The notes beneath the pieces were generated by a model. That model was given only the letters and a program-made list of their open reading frames with translations, did no database searches and was not told the DNA's origin. A DNA stretch of 64,000 nt from positions 1 to 64,000 of the forward strand of contig JADGKB010000077.1 in assembly GCA_027604185.1 (NCBI GenBank), given 5' to 3'. Source of the stretch: Boothiomyces macroporosus. Lineage: Eukaryota > Chytridiomycota > Chytridiomycetes > Rhizophydiales > Terramycetaceae. Made by a program: the position numbers and the translations under genes. Within the stretch, counting starts at the first letter, position 1; each line of letters opens with the position of its first letter. This document shows positions 9,691-21,373 of the stretch, one piece after another.

Positions 9691-12600
9691 TTATTCTCTG
9701 ATTTTCTTTGAATACACTTGATCCACTAAAACAAAGAAATCTTGTAGACTAAAAGAAAGATTAAATTCACTTAGAGATTCATAAAGATTCAGTAATTGTC
9801 TTAGGAAATCTAGGGATTGCTTGTTCAACACTTTTTTAATCTAGATTAATATAAAGTACCTTTTCTAGATTTGATAGACTAGACAGAAATGAAAAATTTA
9901 GATTAGAATAATCTTGCAGCAGATTGGATATCTCTTTGATAATAATTTGATTTTTACTGTAGAGTGATTGATTGCTTTTACGTTGTTCTAATAGTGTTGA
10001 GCCTTTAATCTGAGCTTCTTGATTACAAGATATTCTTACCTTTACGATTCATTGTATCTTTGGCTTCATCATCACTGGAATTTGGTTCTTGAGCAACTTC
10101 ATTTTCAACTTTATCATTAAGAATAAAGCTCCAATCAAAACCCTTGGATATCGACTGGTGTTTAGGTTCATTATCATGTGGGTCATAAACAGGGTTAAAG
10201 ATACCAGCAAACATGCTCCAATACTGACTGTTCTCTTTTGGACTAGTCTTGATAGTTGAAGGTGAAATACAATCTGACATTAAATTGAGAGTACCTTTCT
10301 TTTTTGACTTGCATTTTTCTAAAGTTGATTCTTTAGTTTGTTTCTCAAAGGAATTATCTTTTGCTTCTAGCAAAAGTTTTACTTTTGCAAGAGTATCGCT
10401 GGACGAAATTTGATTTTCAAGCAAGGTTCCCAAATTGCCATTCGGATGATTCATCTGTTCTTGATGATTCTTTTGATTCTTGTCAATAGATAGTTGCTCA
10501 TCATGTAGATTATACTCACTTGATTTGTTTAGTGTTTGGTTAATCAATTGGACTTGTATTTTTGAACCAGAAATTTCTCTATTTGCACCTTCTTTTTTAG
10601 CTTTTCTTAATTGCTTGTAATATTCCTTGAATTCTTCAACACTTTTCAATTGTGGTATTTGGTTTACATCAAATGTAAAATCTGGAATAAGACCAGATAT
10701 AGCCCGAGTATAATTATTACCGCGATGCCAGTTCATAATGTCTCGGTTCTGTTGAAGAAGGGCTGACACTATTTTTTTGACATCATCTGTAGTTTCTTGT
10801 TGGCTATTATTGCCTTGATTACTATCAGTCTTTTCAGATATTGGCTGCTCTGCGTCTTGAACAAGTATGCTTGAAAGATACGCTAGTACCCTGTTACCTT
10901 TAAATATGTCTTCATTTGGAATCCCAATTTGCAAATCATTACCCAACTCACTGGCTGCGCCATTTGATGTCATTCGGTATTCAGGATTCAGTATTGACGA
11001 CCAAAGCGTTTGAAGTTTACTTTCTTGTTCCGAAATGGGACTGGTAGGTAGAATGTCAGGATCCACTGCACCTTGAAGGCTTTTGGGTTCCTCTTTGTTA
11101 AGCAAGAATGAAAGCACTGATTCAATCTTAAATTTTCCCATCTCCTTTTCACCAGATTGCACTTCTGTATTAACCTGCTCTTTCATTCCACGTTTTTCAT
11201 CGTCCATTTTAATCTTGGAGACTTTCTTTGACTCCTTCTCATTCGAATATTTGTTCAAAATACCTTTTACTTTGTTGATGGCGCTCTGACCTTTTTCTTG
11301 TTCAATTACAGGCGAGACTTTTGATATAGGTTGTTGTTTTAACTCTAGCAACTTTTTTATATCGTCGATAGTTTGTAACTTGGGTAGACTGTGCTTTGGT
11401 CTTTGTAAAGAGCCTACCTTTTGGTTATTTTTAGGCTGTAGACTATAACTACCGAAAGCCTGGTGTTCATCCCTGGTTTCTACCATTTTGGCTCCATTAA
11501 CCCAAGCGTATTTTAAAATTATTCCTATAATTTCATGTACAATCTGCTCATTATTTTTATGATTATGAACATAGTTTTCAAGCAAAGCATATACATCTAG
11601 ATAAATATAAAGCTACCACCAGTGCTGGCCATTCCCATACCATTGTTTTCGATAAAGGAAACAGTTAATATATCCAACAGCTCTTTTTCTGCCAATGTGA
11701 TCCTTTCCTGCGTGGATGCAGAAGAGTCATCTTTTCCTCTTATTTCATTTGGTGGAGAAAGATTATTTTTTGTATTCGAGTCTTTTCCAACATCATTCAC
11801 AGTTGCAACTGGAGTGTACCTTGTTGAAGATGAAGAGTGACTGCTATGGTGAAGCATTGAAATCATTGGTTCTTTTTTGTTAATATTTTCTTTTGCCAGG
11901 ACAGGCTGTGTTTTAGTAGCAGTTGGCTCGATTTCTTTGACAGTCACTTTGGATAGTATCGAGTTCCATATTTTAGATCCAAAACTAATGAAACTTGATC
12001 TTTCTTCTCTTTCATTTGATATAGAAGTTTCACTCGTCTCTGGGATGTTAATTTCTCTTTTCGATAGCTCAGAAGCCTCTTTGCTTTCATTCTCTACATT
12101 GAAAAAATAGCTCCAAATTGACCGTTGATGTTTGTTTGGTGTGATTGTATGCAAGGTAGCTTTTGCATTAGTTCTGGCGCTGTTTTCTGCTGGTCTGTTT
12201 TGGTTCTCCTTTTGAACTTTTTGTTTCGTATCAGATCCTGACCAAAAGCTGTTGTACTTTATCCAGGAATCAGTAGATTCTTTTTTGGTCTCAATTTTCC
12301 CATTCGGTGCTGGAATCGATGTTGGATTATCCTTACCAATAGTTTTAGATTGCTCACCAAGCCATTTGACATCTTTCCAAGACGGTTCTGAGTTGCTAGA
12401 TTCATTCAAAGAGTTCTTTTCGCTTTCAACAACCTGATCCTTTATATTTTTGGTATTCTTATTGACGACAGAAGCAGTATGGTTTTGTTGTTCTTTTAAT
12501 GCGGTCGCTATTCCTTCTTGATTGGATGTATTTGCTTGGTCTCGCTGATTAACTAGCACAGGCTCGCTCGCTGTATTTTGTCTCCAGAAATGCCATCCGG

Positions 12601-12807
12601 TCACTCTATTAGATTCCACTAGCGTTTTATCAGTAGATCCGATACTAGATATACCTCCATACACAAGATATAATACAGCTACATTAGAAAGAAGTAACTT
12701 GACAAAATAATAAGAGATGCGGTAGAATCTACAACTATGCGGACGGCATTATCAAACAATGTGAGCTCTTTTTTCTCTAGTTTCTTAACTTTTATCTTAA
12801 CAGGCAT
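9691..12807 (-). CDS. Large single-TM protein with repeated tryptophan motifs, function unknown
   Basis: Five exons (12699-12807, 11617-12678, 10040-11596, 9860-10017, 9691-9840), introns 20, 20, 22 and 19 nt; 1011 residues. One hydrophobic segment near residues 25-45 (VVDSTASLIILSTVLYLVYG) would anchor it to a membrane. The rest is mostly polar and probably disordered, with a recurring short motif of Trp followed by Ser/aromatic/aliphatic residues: IWSYFFN, IWNSILS, LWSSILN, YWSMFAG, DWSFILN. A helical C-terminus (EISNLLQDYSNLN, LDFLRQLLNLYESL) may be coiled. I do not recognise the family. Confidence 0.75.
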
Positions 12808-13050
12808 GTTGTCAATATTTTCAACAATGACGTTTCCGAAATATTACAATTAGACAATGCAATAACTTTAAAGAAAAGTCAACCATTGGAATATATGTAA
12901 GGGATTGGGCTCGCCGGTGGTCCCTAAGACAGATATTCCAAATACAATATTATTCGTATTTACGAGTGCAAATAGCAAGATGAACGAGTTCACAACTTGC
13001 CAAACACCAATCGTTTCCTCTCACATTTTTATTTTTTTTTGTTCAAAAAA
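12808..13050. promoter_or_regulatory. Divergent promoter region (tryptophan-motif gene / RRB1)
   Basis: A 243-bp gap between divergent starts. No convincing coding potential or named regulatory site; an A-rich run immediately precedes the RRB1 start. Confidence 0.35.
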
Positions 13051-14539
13051 ATGGTTGGCAAGAAGAGGGAAAATCCTGAAGACCATGAGCAGCGAATGAA
13101 AATTGAAGTGGATGAAGGAATGGGAGAATTTGAAGATAGAATTGAAGATGACATGGATGACGGTGAAGGAGAAGTTGTCATCCACAACGATAGCGATGAA
13201 GACAATGACGAAGGTAAATTTATGCTCACATAGCTATGGAAGAGGATGAAGAAGAGCAGGAAAAGCCGGAAGACCTCCCTGTATATTTACCAGGCAGAGA
13301 ATTGGAAGAAGGTGAGGAATTGGTTGCTGACCTTTCTACTTATGACATGCTTCACAGTATGAACGTTGAATGGCCATGCTTGAGTTTCGATATTTTACAG
13401 GATAAACTTGGAAATGGAAGAACCAATTTCCCAATGACGTGCTACACTGTTGCTGGTTCACAAGCACCAACTGCAAGTGAAAACAAGATTTATATCATGA
13501 AAATGTCTATGCTTCATAAAACCAAATTCGACGATGATGATGAATTTTCTGATGATGAAAATGAAGACGAGGATCCGGTTTTGGAATTCAAGACCATAGC
13601 CCACGAAGGAGGGGTGAATAGAATTAGAGTACGTATTTCTAATACAGGCAATGCCACACCCGGAGGTTTCTATTATTGCTGCAATGTCAGAAACCGGAAA
13701 GGTTAATATTTATGACATTACCACTCATGTTGATTCTTTTGATATTCCTGGCCTAATTCCACCAAGAGACACCAAACCAATTTACACAATTACCAATCAC
13801 GGTGCTTATGAAGGTTATGGTATTGATTGGTCAAGTGTTCAATCTGGCCATTTGCTGACTGGTGATGGCAAAGGTCGTATTTTCCTCACTACCAAAACTG
13901 ATTCTGGGTTTATTACAGACAAAACTGCATATACTGGCCACAAAAGTTCAATTGAAGATATTCAATGGTCACCTAGCCAAGGTGCTGTTTTTGCCACTTG
14001 CTCTGCCGACCAAACCATCAAAATTTGGGACTCAAGAACAAAGAACAAGCCTCAATTATCTGTACATGCCCATGATTCTGATGTCAATGTTATCAGTTGG
14101 AATAGGTAATTTGAAACTAAAAAGATCTGTTGATTACCTACTTGCCTCAGGGTCTGACACAGGCGTGTTCAGCATTTGGGATTTGCGAACATGGCCCCAA
14201 TCAAAAACCAAGACTCCAGAAACAGCAGCTACATTTAACTGGCACAAAGCACCTATAACTTCAATTGATTGGCATCCTACTGAAACTTCCATGTTGGCAG
14301 TTTCTGGCGCTGATGAGCAGTTGACTATTTGGGATCTTGCGCTCGAAAGGGACGAAGAAGAAGATCCATTGATCGGAATTGGTGCTGGAGGACAGCAAAT
14401 AGAGGTTCCTCCACAGTTGCTATTTGTCCACCAAGGACAAAAGAATATCAAGGAATTACATTGGCACAAACAAGCTCCAGGAGTTATAATCAGCACCGCA
14501 TATGATGGCTTCAATGTTTTCAAACCATTTAACGCTTAA
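13051..14539 (+). CDS. RRB1: RRB1/GRWD1-type WD40 ribosome-assembly chaperone
   Basis: WD-repeat protein that in yeast chaperones ribosomal protein Rpl3 into pre-60S particles. Exons 13051-13213, 13234-13628, 13648-14105 and 14125-14539; introns 20, 19 and 19 nt; 476 residues (yeast protein about 510). The N-terminus is strongly acidic; the family signature YDMLHSMNVEWPCLSFDI follows. WD repeats include AYEGYGIDWSSVQSG, GHKSSIEDIQWSPS, TIKIWDSR, DYLLASGSDTGVFSIWDLR and ITSIDWHPTE. Each splice junction restores a repeat motif. MCTS1 converges on it, 20 bp away. Confidence 0.93.
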
Positions 14540-14559
14540 TTCATTAAAAATTACATCCT

Positions 14560-15102
14560 TTATTTCAAAGTTGCCCACAACCCGTCATTCAAATAATGCA
14601 TATTAAGAATACCTATTCCCTTGTTTACTGTTTTGATTTCTTGGGAGGACATTGAGAGTAGCCCAACCGCGAGCGCATGCTGCTTACCCTCAGCCATTAC
14701 ACAAACCAGTTGGTCCTTCTCCAACCCATCTGGCATGTTACCTCCCTTTGAAGTAACACCCGGACACATGATATCAGCACCCTTAAGCACAAACTTGATT
14801 GCCCCTCTATCGACTTGAATTTTTGGTAAAATATCAGGATATTTCTGCAACAACTTCAAATTAGGAATAAATGGCCCATCAAAATGTTGGAAAAACAGTG
14901 ATTCCCCGTTAATTTGTAAAATAGAAACTCTATCTAAGCACTTGACTATAAATAGCGGTGCTTTCTTTGGTAAAATCTCTTCAATATGCGGTTCCAGGAG
15001 AGGCATTTGATCCAAGATCTTTGCACGAATATTCCTTTGAACTGACGACTTTGCTTGGGTTTGTCCTGAAATGTCTTGCTTGGGGTTGAATTTTTTGAAC
15101 AT
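14560..15102 (-). CDS. MCTS1/Tma20 translation re-initiation factor
   Basis: Single-exon 180-residue protein, the full MCT-1 length. The N-terminal DUF1947 part (MFKKFNPKQDISGQTQAKSS, EEILPKKAPLFIVKC) is followed by a PUA domain (VDRGAIKFVLKGADIMCPG, LVCVMAEGKQHALAVG, GIGILNMHYLNDGLW). With DENR/Tma22 it recycles post-termination 40S subunits and promotes re-initiation. Its ATG is separated from that of the divergent Rieske gene by only 17 bp, so the two promoters must overlap each other's transcripts. Confidence 0.93.
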   Translation of the reverse strand: MFKKFNPKQDISGQTQAKSSVQRNIRAKILDQMPLLEPHIEEILPKKAPLFIVKCLDRVSILQINGESLFFQHFDGPFIPNLKLLQKYPDILPKIQVDRGAIKFVLKGADIMCPGVTSKGGNMPDGLEKDQLVCVMAEGKQHALAVGLLSMSSQEIKTVNKGIGILNMHYLNDGLWATLK

Positions 15103-15119
15103 TTTTTGAAAGAAAAAAT

Positions 15120-16426
15120 ATGCTGCTAATTGGGGTTGAACAGCAGTTTACAGAGCAACGAGCGCTGGTGACTACAGACAAGCACTCGCTAGTAGTCTAC
15201 AAGCATGAAGATAAATATTATTGTATGGAAAGCACATGTCCTCATAGGTATACTTTATTTTTACATAGTGGTGGACCTCTTTACAAGGGACCAGTTGAAA
15301 TCCAGGATATAGAAGATACAGTAGGATGCAAAAAAGAGCTGCATTTAATTTGCCCATGGCATGCATACCGTTTCTCTGTAGAAACAGGGAAAAGCGTAGA
15401 GTAATGTTGATTTAACTCAGCGATGATATATTCGAAACCGCAGTTTTCGGCGTAGTTCTAGAGGACGATAAAGTATATTTGGATTATGAGTTTACGGAAA
15501 AGTTGGAAATCAAATTCATTTCCGTGCCAAATTACAAGAGGGATACAAAACTGGAGACGCACGATGAACAGGTGTCTGATCTCACTGATAAATTCGCTTC
15601 TGTGGATGTATCTGGGAAAACTTTGGTGGAATGTGCTGTGCAAATCCTGAATACACCTGATCCAACCGAAAAAGTCGAACTTACAAAATTAGTAGCCAGT
15701 AAATGGGAGGCTGGTGAGTTAAAAGTTGGTAATGCGATTCCAGTACCTGACAGACCAGCTAGACATGCGGAACTGCAAATTGTGGATAGATGGAAGACTA
15801 AAAAGATTGGAAAAGGCGGCTCTGTTCAATCAAGAATAGCAATTTTGCACGCATTAGCAAATGTAGAACAGTGGGCTATAGATTTAGCGTGGGATATAAT
15901 TGCGAGATTTTGCAACAATACATTTAATGATGAAAAGCTGCCTGATGACTTTTGCACAGACTTTGTTCAAGTAGCCAAAGAAGAAGCGACGCATTTTACC
16001 TTTCTCGTGGAGAGAATTAAAGACTTGGGGTCTTATTATGGAGCATTGCCTGTGCATGACGGCCTGTGGGATTCTGCGACGTTAACTAGTGCAAATCTCT
16101 TGGATAGGCTGGCAATTGTCCATATGGTTCATGAAGCACGGGGGCTAGATGTCAATCCTTCCACCATAGCCAAGTTCAAGAAAGCAAATGATCATGAAAG
16201 TGTCGTGAAACTAGAAAAGATCCACAACGATGAAGTTGGGCATGTGTACCGAGGGCAGAAATGGTTTACTTTTATCTGTGGCAAGACTGGTATTGATCGA
16301 TATGAAAAATTCCATCATATAGTGAAAAACTTGTTTTTTGGGCCATTAAGACCGCCTTTCAACGCAGAAGACAGATTGAAAGCAGGTCTAGATGCAAAGT
16401 TTTACGAACCCATGGCAGAGTATTAA
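15120..16426 (+). CDS. Rieske [2Fe-2S] domain fused to DUF455 ferritin-like domain
   Basis: Exons 15120-15247, 15269-15400 and 15421-16426; introns 21 and 20 nt; 421 residues. The N-terminal Rieske-type domain has the cluster ligands CPHSGGPL and CPWHAYRFS, typical of small electron-transfer ferredoxins. The C-terminal 250 residues match DUF455, a diiron ferritin-like domain: ARHAELQIVDRWK, NVEQWAIDLAWDI, AKEEATHFTFL, VHMVHEARGLDVNP, KIHNDEVGHVYRG supply the repeated E...ExxH ligands. The fusion implies the Rieske module feeds electrons to the diiron site; the substrate is unknown. The first intron has no in-frame stop and interrupts the cluster loop. Confidence 0.88.
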
Positions 16427-16698
16427 TATATATAAGCAATTACATTATTCACCTTTGTCTTTGTGTCAACTTGAAAAGGATCGCAGCAAAATATTTGAAC
16501 CTGGTAAATTCACAGCATGAGATGTCACGTTGTCAAAACAAGATAGTTTCAAACCCTCAAAAACCACCATATAAGGGTAGTTCTCACAGAGATTGAAATC
16601 TCTCTGCGAATGTGACAGTGTGGCAGATTGTTTTTATAGGGAGAGAAGTTTGGTATCAGCCACACACCGTAAAACTTGCTGGCCACAAAAAAAAGTTG

Positions 16699-17784
16699 AT
16701 GAAAGCAACATATAGGATTGGAATACTAGTGACCGCAAGTATTATTTTCACTTCGCTTTTCATATTTTTTGTACATACAAATTCAAATATGAAATTGACA
16801 GCAGATTTTAATTTCTATCGCAACATCCCAGCAGATAAAAAACCGTTACCAGCTTCACACTGTTATTCGGACCCACTCGAAGACCAGTACAATGCTGTTA
16901 CGATGGACTCTAATCAAACTTACCACTATATTATGAATATGTGTTCAAATTACACTGAAGCAAGTTATAGGAGTTGCAAAGTCCCAAAAATAGTTCATCT
17001 TGTCCCCGGAAGACGATTCAAGTTCCATCACTACTTGAATATCAAGGCAATTAAAAAGATTATCAAGCCAGATCGCATATATGTTCACGGGGAAATATTT
17101 CCGTTCTCTAGTAAATTCTTTATGGATGCTGTGCATGTAATTATTTACTAACGGAAGGAATTTGATTTGGATCTAGTATTATCTAGAACAATAACTTCTA
17201 CTTTTTCTGGACAGCCAATTGAAGCTGGCGAACACAAGGCAGATTTAATACGGATGGAAGCGTTGATTAGATACGGAGGAATCTACCTTGATATGGATGC
17301 GTTCCCGATAAAGAGATTTGACCGATTTCTAGACGACGAGTTTTCAATTGGATACCAAAATCAAGAAGAGGACTATGGATTAAACAACGGAATAATGATA
17401 TCCAAAAAGTGTTCACGGTATAAATTTTGTTAACCAAGATTTGCTTTAAAGTGGTATGAAGAGTACAAGTCATTCGATCCTCAAGACTGGGACCATCACT
17501 CTGTTAAACTGCCTTTAAAAATATACAGAAACAACACAGAGCTAGCGAAAGCATACAGACACGAGCTAGTGAGTTGGTGGTCATGGGATAAGAATTGGAA
17601 GGAATTGCCAATGTTCAAGCCATATGACAGCTCAGACTGGTTAAATGTATACGCAGTACACTCGTTTTACAGATTGTATGCCGGCAACACACCCTTCCCA
17701 ATTAATTTTCAAACAGTCAAAAATATTGATAATTCTTTTGGAAGATTTGCTCGGCATGTTCTATATAATGGGCCAGCCATGTAA
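16699..17784 (+). CDS. GT32-type (DXD) glycosyltransferase
   Basis: Type II membrane enzyme: the ATG at 16699 gives MKATYRIGILVTASIIFTSL and one anchor helix. Exons 16699-17136, 17158-17417 and 17439-17784; introns 21 and 21 nt; 347 residues. The catalytic block of the Och1/GT32 sugar-binding family is clear: KADLIRMEALIRYGGIYLD then MDAFPIKRFD (DXD = DMD), preceded by IPKIVH-like VPKIVHLVPG. Such enzymes transfer mannose, GlcNAc or galactose in the Golgi. An upstream in-frame GTG start is unlikely. Acceptor unknown. Confidence 0.85.
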
Positions 17785-17928
17785 ATCTTACAAATAATAT
17801 ATTCTTCAGACTGCTTCAAATTAGCAACTTTTCTATTAGACTAAAAAGCCTTCAAATACTTGGTCAGAATCTCCGTTCTTGCGGGGGTTACGAAATGAAA
17901 TCAAAAAGAGGTTATAATCAATTATATT

Positions 17929-19851
17929 TCATGTGGAAAAGTAACTTTGCCAGATTCCCAGAATTTGTTTTTCGATTATACCAGCTTTGAATAGATAATT
18001 CTGGACGGACTCGCAAATATCCTTAATTCTATTGTCTTCAAAGTCATTCAATTCTTGCAAGAACTCTAATCCTAGCTCATTAAAATCATTCTGCAACTCG
18101 TTAAATTTTGCTTGCGTCTCTTTTAGTTGAGCTTCCGCTTCTTGGATCTTGTCTGTGCGATGCTTTTGGGTAGCGTTCAGTTTGTTCAATTGATCGGTGT
18201 GTTTTTGCAATGTCTGCTCCAATTGATTCAATGAAGTTTGGAACTTTAGTCTAATTTGATAGTTGATTTTTATACATCCAATAGTTCGCAGATGCTCTTG
18301 GATTTTCATTACTTGGTTCTGGATCTCTGAATTATTCTGTATTAGATATTGTTACTTGGGATTCCAAAAGCTCTGACAATTCTTGGTGGATTCTGCCCAA
18401 CTTTAATATTTTCAAATTACAAGTCCCAGAGATTTGTGAATCTCCTAATGCACTTAATGACGTCGCCATTTCTTTGATTGCAGTGGTATAGTCTACTATT
18501 AATTTGATTGAACCTTGACGCTGCTTGACAAGAACATCATAGGATTTAGACAAACTTTTGAGTTGGCTCTCTAGGAGCAATAGTACTACTTTCTTGTCCT
18601 CAATTTGCTAAGTTAGAAATATTCCACCTTGTCGCTATCTGGGGTGCTAGGGAATGCTTGATTAGCCAATGGGGTGGTATCCTGGCCAAGAATATTCTTT
18701 TCAGTGAATGCCTTCTTGTCAACAGCAAAAGTTTCAGACTCTAAAAAAAATCGTAAACTGTCATCCAGCTGCAGTTTGTGGTGCTGCACAACCTTTTGTA
18801 AAAACTTTTCCAAGTGAAACCTTCGAGATTCAATAAAATCATCTTGGAATCTTCCAAGTTGCAGTTTCTCTGGGATTGGTGGGATGATTATACCAGGATA
18901 TTTGGATATTAGTTGATTATACAGCCAAAAAAAGTCTGAGAATCTACGCATCACAGAGAATTCAAAATTCTTGTATTTGGGATCACTGGTTGCTGTAGTT
19001 ACTCTATACTCTACATAGCCACTAATTTTATCTCCGATTTTTAAAGGATCTACAACACTTACACGGAATTCATACATTCTTTTTGGTCTAGTTGGCTTGA
19101 TTTCCTCTTTTGGCGGTTCTATATCGCTGGTAATAGAAGCACTTAAAGGGTCAAAGTTGGTAGGTTCCGGTCTTGATAATCTCGGACTTTCTATTGCTGA
19201 TAGTGTGCTTTTTGGTTCGTAAACACTCAAATCTGTGATTGAAGACTCCAATGGCAAGACATCAACTGTTGCAGTATCCTTTTCTTTTATCAAAGCCAGT
19301 GGTGTGTTTTCTTCACTAGTTGTTATTGGTTCATTGTTTTCCGGAGCTATTTGAAGAGTATCAATTTCCAAAAGTGGATTAGGAATTACATCCAAAGTAA
19401 ACACTGGTTCATTGGCTGGCTTGGCAAATGGATCCGGAATCTTGAATGAAGAATTGAATGTCTCTGTTGCAAATGGCGATTGAGCTGGTTCATTGAATGG
19501 TGACTGAATATTATCAAAAGGAGGCTGAAATGGTTCAGTTAAGGGATTTGAAGGAAACGAAGGTTGATATACACTTTGAAATGGTGACTGATGAATCGAA
19601 GACTCTTTAAAAGTAGATTCCTGGAGCCCATGAAGCGGATCAGCTTGAAATTTATCGTTTAATGGATCATGAAGTGCACCAAAAGGCGAATATGAATCTA
19701 CCGATGCGAATACTTTTGAAGCATCTACAAGCGGTTTATCCTTGTCTGGTTCATCTTTTTTCCACTGATTTTCTTCAGTTTTCCATTCATTCTCTTCTTG
19801 CCACGGATTCTGATTGAACATTTTTCGTAAAGTTAAATTCAATGCTTGCAT
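17929..19851 (-). CDS. VPS5: Sorting nexin VPS5/SNX1-type (PX-BAR, retromer)
   Basis: Retromer membrane-tubulating subunit for endosome-to-Golgi recycling. Exons 18628-19851, 18356-18607 and 17929-18336; introns 20 and 19 nt; 627 residues. The N-terminal 230 residues are low complexity with repeated SPF/PFxxP elements. The PX domain runs from YEFRVSVVDPLKIGD through VMRRFSDFFWLYNQL and IIPPIPEK to RRFHLEKFLQKV. Exons 2 and 3 encode the BAR helices (LLESQLKSLSKSYDVL, LNQLEQTLQKHTDQLNKLN, FLQELNDFEDNRIKD). A second ATG 30 nt downstream of the chosen start is an alternative. Confidence 0.9.
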
Positions 19852-20068
19852 GTTGATATTAGAAATTTTTGATTCTAATGTATATCAACAGTGGGTATCC
19901 AAGTGTCCGGAATTACACAAATTTAAACACCGTATTTGATTGCATAATTATCTGCAACCCTTAATTCTCTCAAGCAACCACTTTGAAACTATTGTTTCCT
20001 CTATTTATTCTCACGATTGATTTATTCCGCAATTCTGGTTTTTTCAAAAAAAATTCCAGCTCATCAGA
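19852..20068. promoter_or_regulatory. Divergent promoter region (VPS5 / COQ1)
   Basis: A 217-bp gap between divergent starts. AT-rich with no convincing ORF; an unspliced frame here looks like chance. Confidence 0.35.
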
Positions 20069-21341
20069 ATGCTGCAGCGACTATTTAAATCCCAATGGCA
20101 GAAATCTATTTATAATGCAGAAAAATTGGTGCATTCAGGAAGCGGATCGGTCATCAACCCAAAGGAATTGCTTGGAAAGGATTTGTAAGTTCAATTAACC
20201 ATAGGTAATATTTTACTGATATAGATCCCTGTTGACAGATAATATTAGGAAATTATTAGGCTCTGGACATCCGGTACTCGAAACTGTGTCCAATTATTAT
20301 TTTTCAAAGCAAGGAAAGCATGTTCGTCCTCTGTTGGTTCTATTGGTTTCATTAGCAACTACAAAGCAATTAAAGACACAAGAGATTGATAAACCATTAA
20401 CGAATAATAGCGGAATATTTTTCAAAGAAAGCAAGACAGAGTTCATTTTACCAACACAGCGTAGATTGGCTGAAATTACAGAAATGATTCACACCGCATC
20501 TTTACTTCACGATGATGTGATTGATTTAAGTTTAACTAGAAGGTAATTTATTTTAACTCAAGGGGAGCCAATACCGCAAACCACGAGTTTGGAAACAAGA
20601 TGGCGATATTAGCTGGTGACTTTCTGTTAGCAAGAGCCTCTGTTGCCTTGGCCCGTCTAAGAAATCTCCAAGTTGTTGAGCTATTAGCAACAGTGATATC
20701 CAATTTGGTAGAAGGTATTTGGATTTAAAAAAGGCGAATTTATGCAGCTCCGCAATAATTCCAGCAACCCATTACAGAAGTTTAATCAACAATTACCGCC
20801 AGTGTTTGTAAATGAACAATTGGAAAACTCTCCAGATTTTCAGTATTACATTGAAAAGACTTATATGAAAACAGCAAGTTTGATTGCTAAATCGTGCCAA
20901 GCAGCAACAATATTAGGAGGATGCGATGAAGCTATCACAGATGCTGCCTATAGCTATGGTAGAAATCTTGGATTAGCTTTCCAGGTACACTAAGAGTAAT
21001 ATTAGTTGGTAGATGACATGCTAGACTTTGTAGTAACTGAAAATGAATTTGGAAAACCAGTGAATGCCGACTTGTCACTGGGATTAGCAACCGCGCCAGT
21101 TTTATACGCAGCTAACGAATTCCCAGAATTACTCCCATTGATTGAACGCAAGTTTTCTCAAGATGGTGATGTTGCAATCGCTAAAGAGCTGGTATTGAAA
21201 AGCAAAGGTATTGAAAAAACAAGGCAACTGGCCAAAGCCTATTGCGATGCTGCGATTCAAGATATCCAAGTGCTTGAACCAAGCAGGGCTCGCACAGCAT
21301 TAATTGAAATTACCGAAGCTGTATTAACAAGGACCAAATAA
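20069..21341 (+). CDS. COQ1: Mitochondrial polyprenyl diphosphate synthase (ubiquinone side chain)
   Basis: Makes the isoprenoid tail of coenzyme Q. Exons 20069-20183, 20224-20542, 20563-20714, 20734-20984 and 21006-21341; 390 residues. Both aspartate-rich motifs are present: LLHDDVIDLSLTRR joined by splicing to GANTANHEFGNKMAIL, and, after a 21-nt intron, LVDDMLDFVV. GKHVRPLLVLL and VEGEFMQLRN are also family signatures. The start MLQRLFKSQWQK gives a mitochondrial-type presequence. The first gap is 40 nt and splits exactly into two abutting 20-nt GT...AG units; the other introns are 20, 19 and 21 nt. Confidence 0.93.
20184..20223 (+). other. Compound intron, two abutting 20-nt mini-intron units, COQ1
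   Basis: Unit 1 (20184-20203) is gtaagttcaattaaccatag; unit 2 (20204-20223) is gtaatattttactgatatag. They meet as AG|GT. Forty is not a multiple of three and only removal of both restores GKDLSLLTDNIRKLLGSG, so the full gap must be intronic. Unit 1 has a TTAAC branch-like signal six bases before its end. Confidence 0.88.
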
Positions 21342-21373
21342 AGAAATCATTATCTTGTAGCATTTTTTTTCCC

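Noticed and set aside
11585..11620. Two separate genes meeting here
   Set aside because: A 20-nt intron (11597-11616) joins them in frame, and the upstream ORF ends inside that intron.
12905..13233. Plus-strand ORF starting upstream of RRB1 (MPNTNRFLSHF...)
   Set aside because: The phenylalanine-rich start before MVGKKREN looks untranslated; RRB1 homologues begin near the basic/acidic region.
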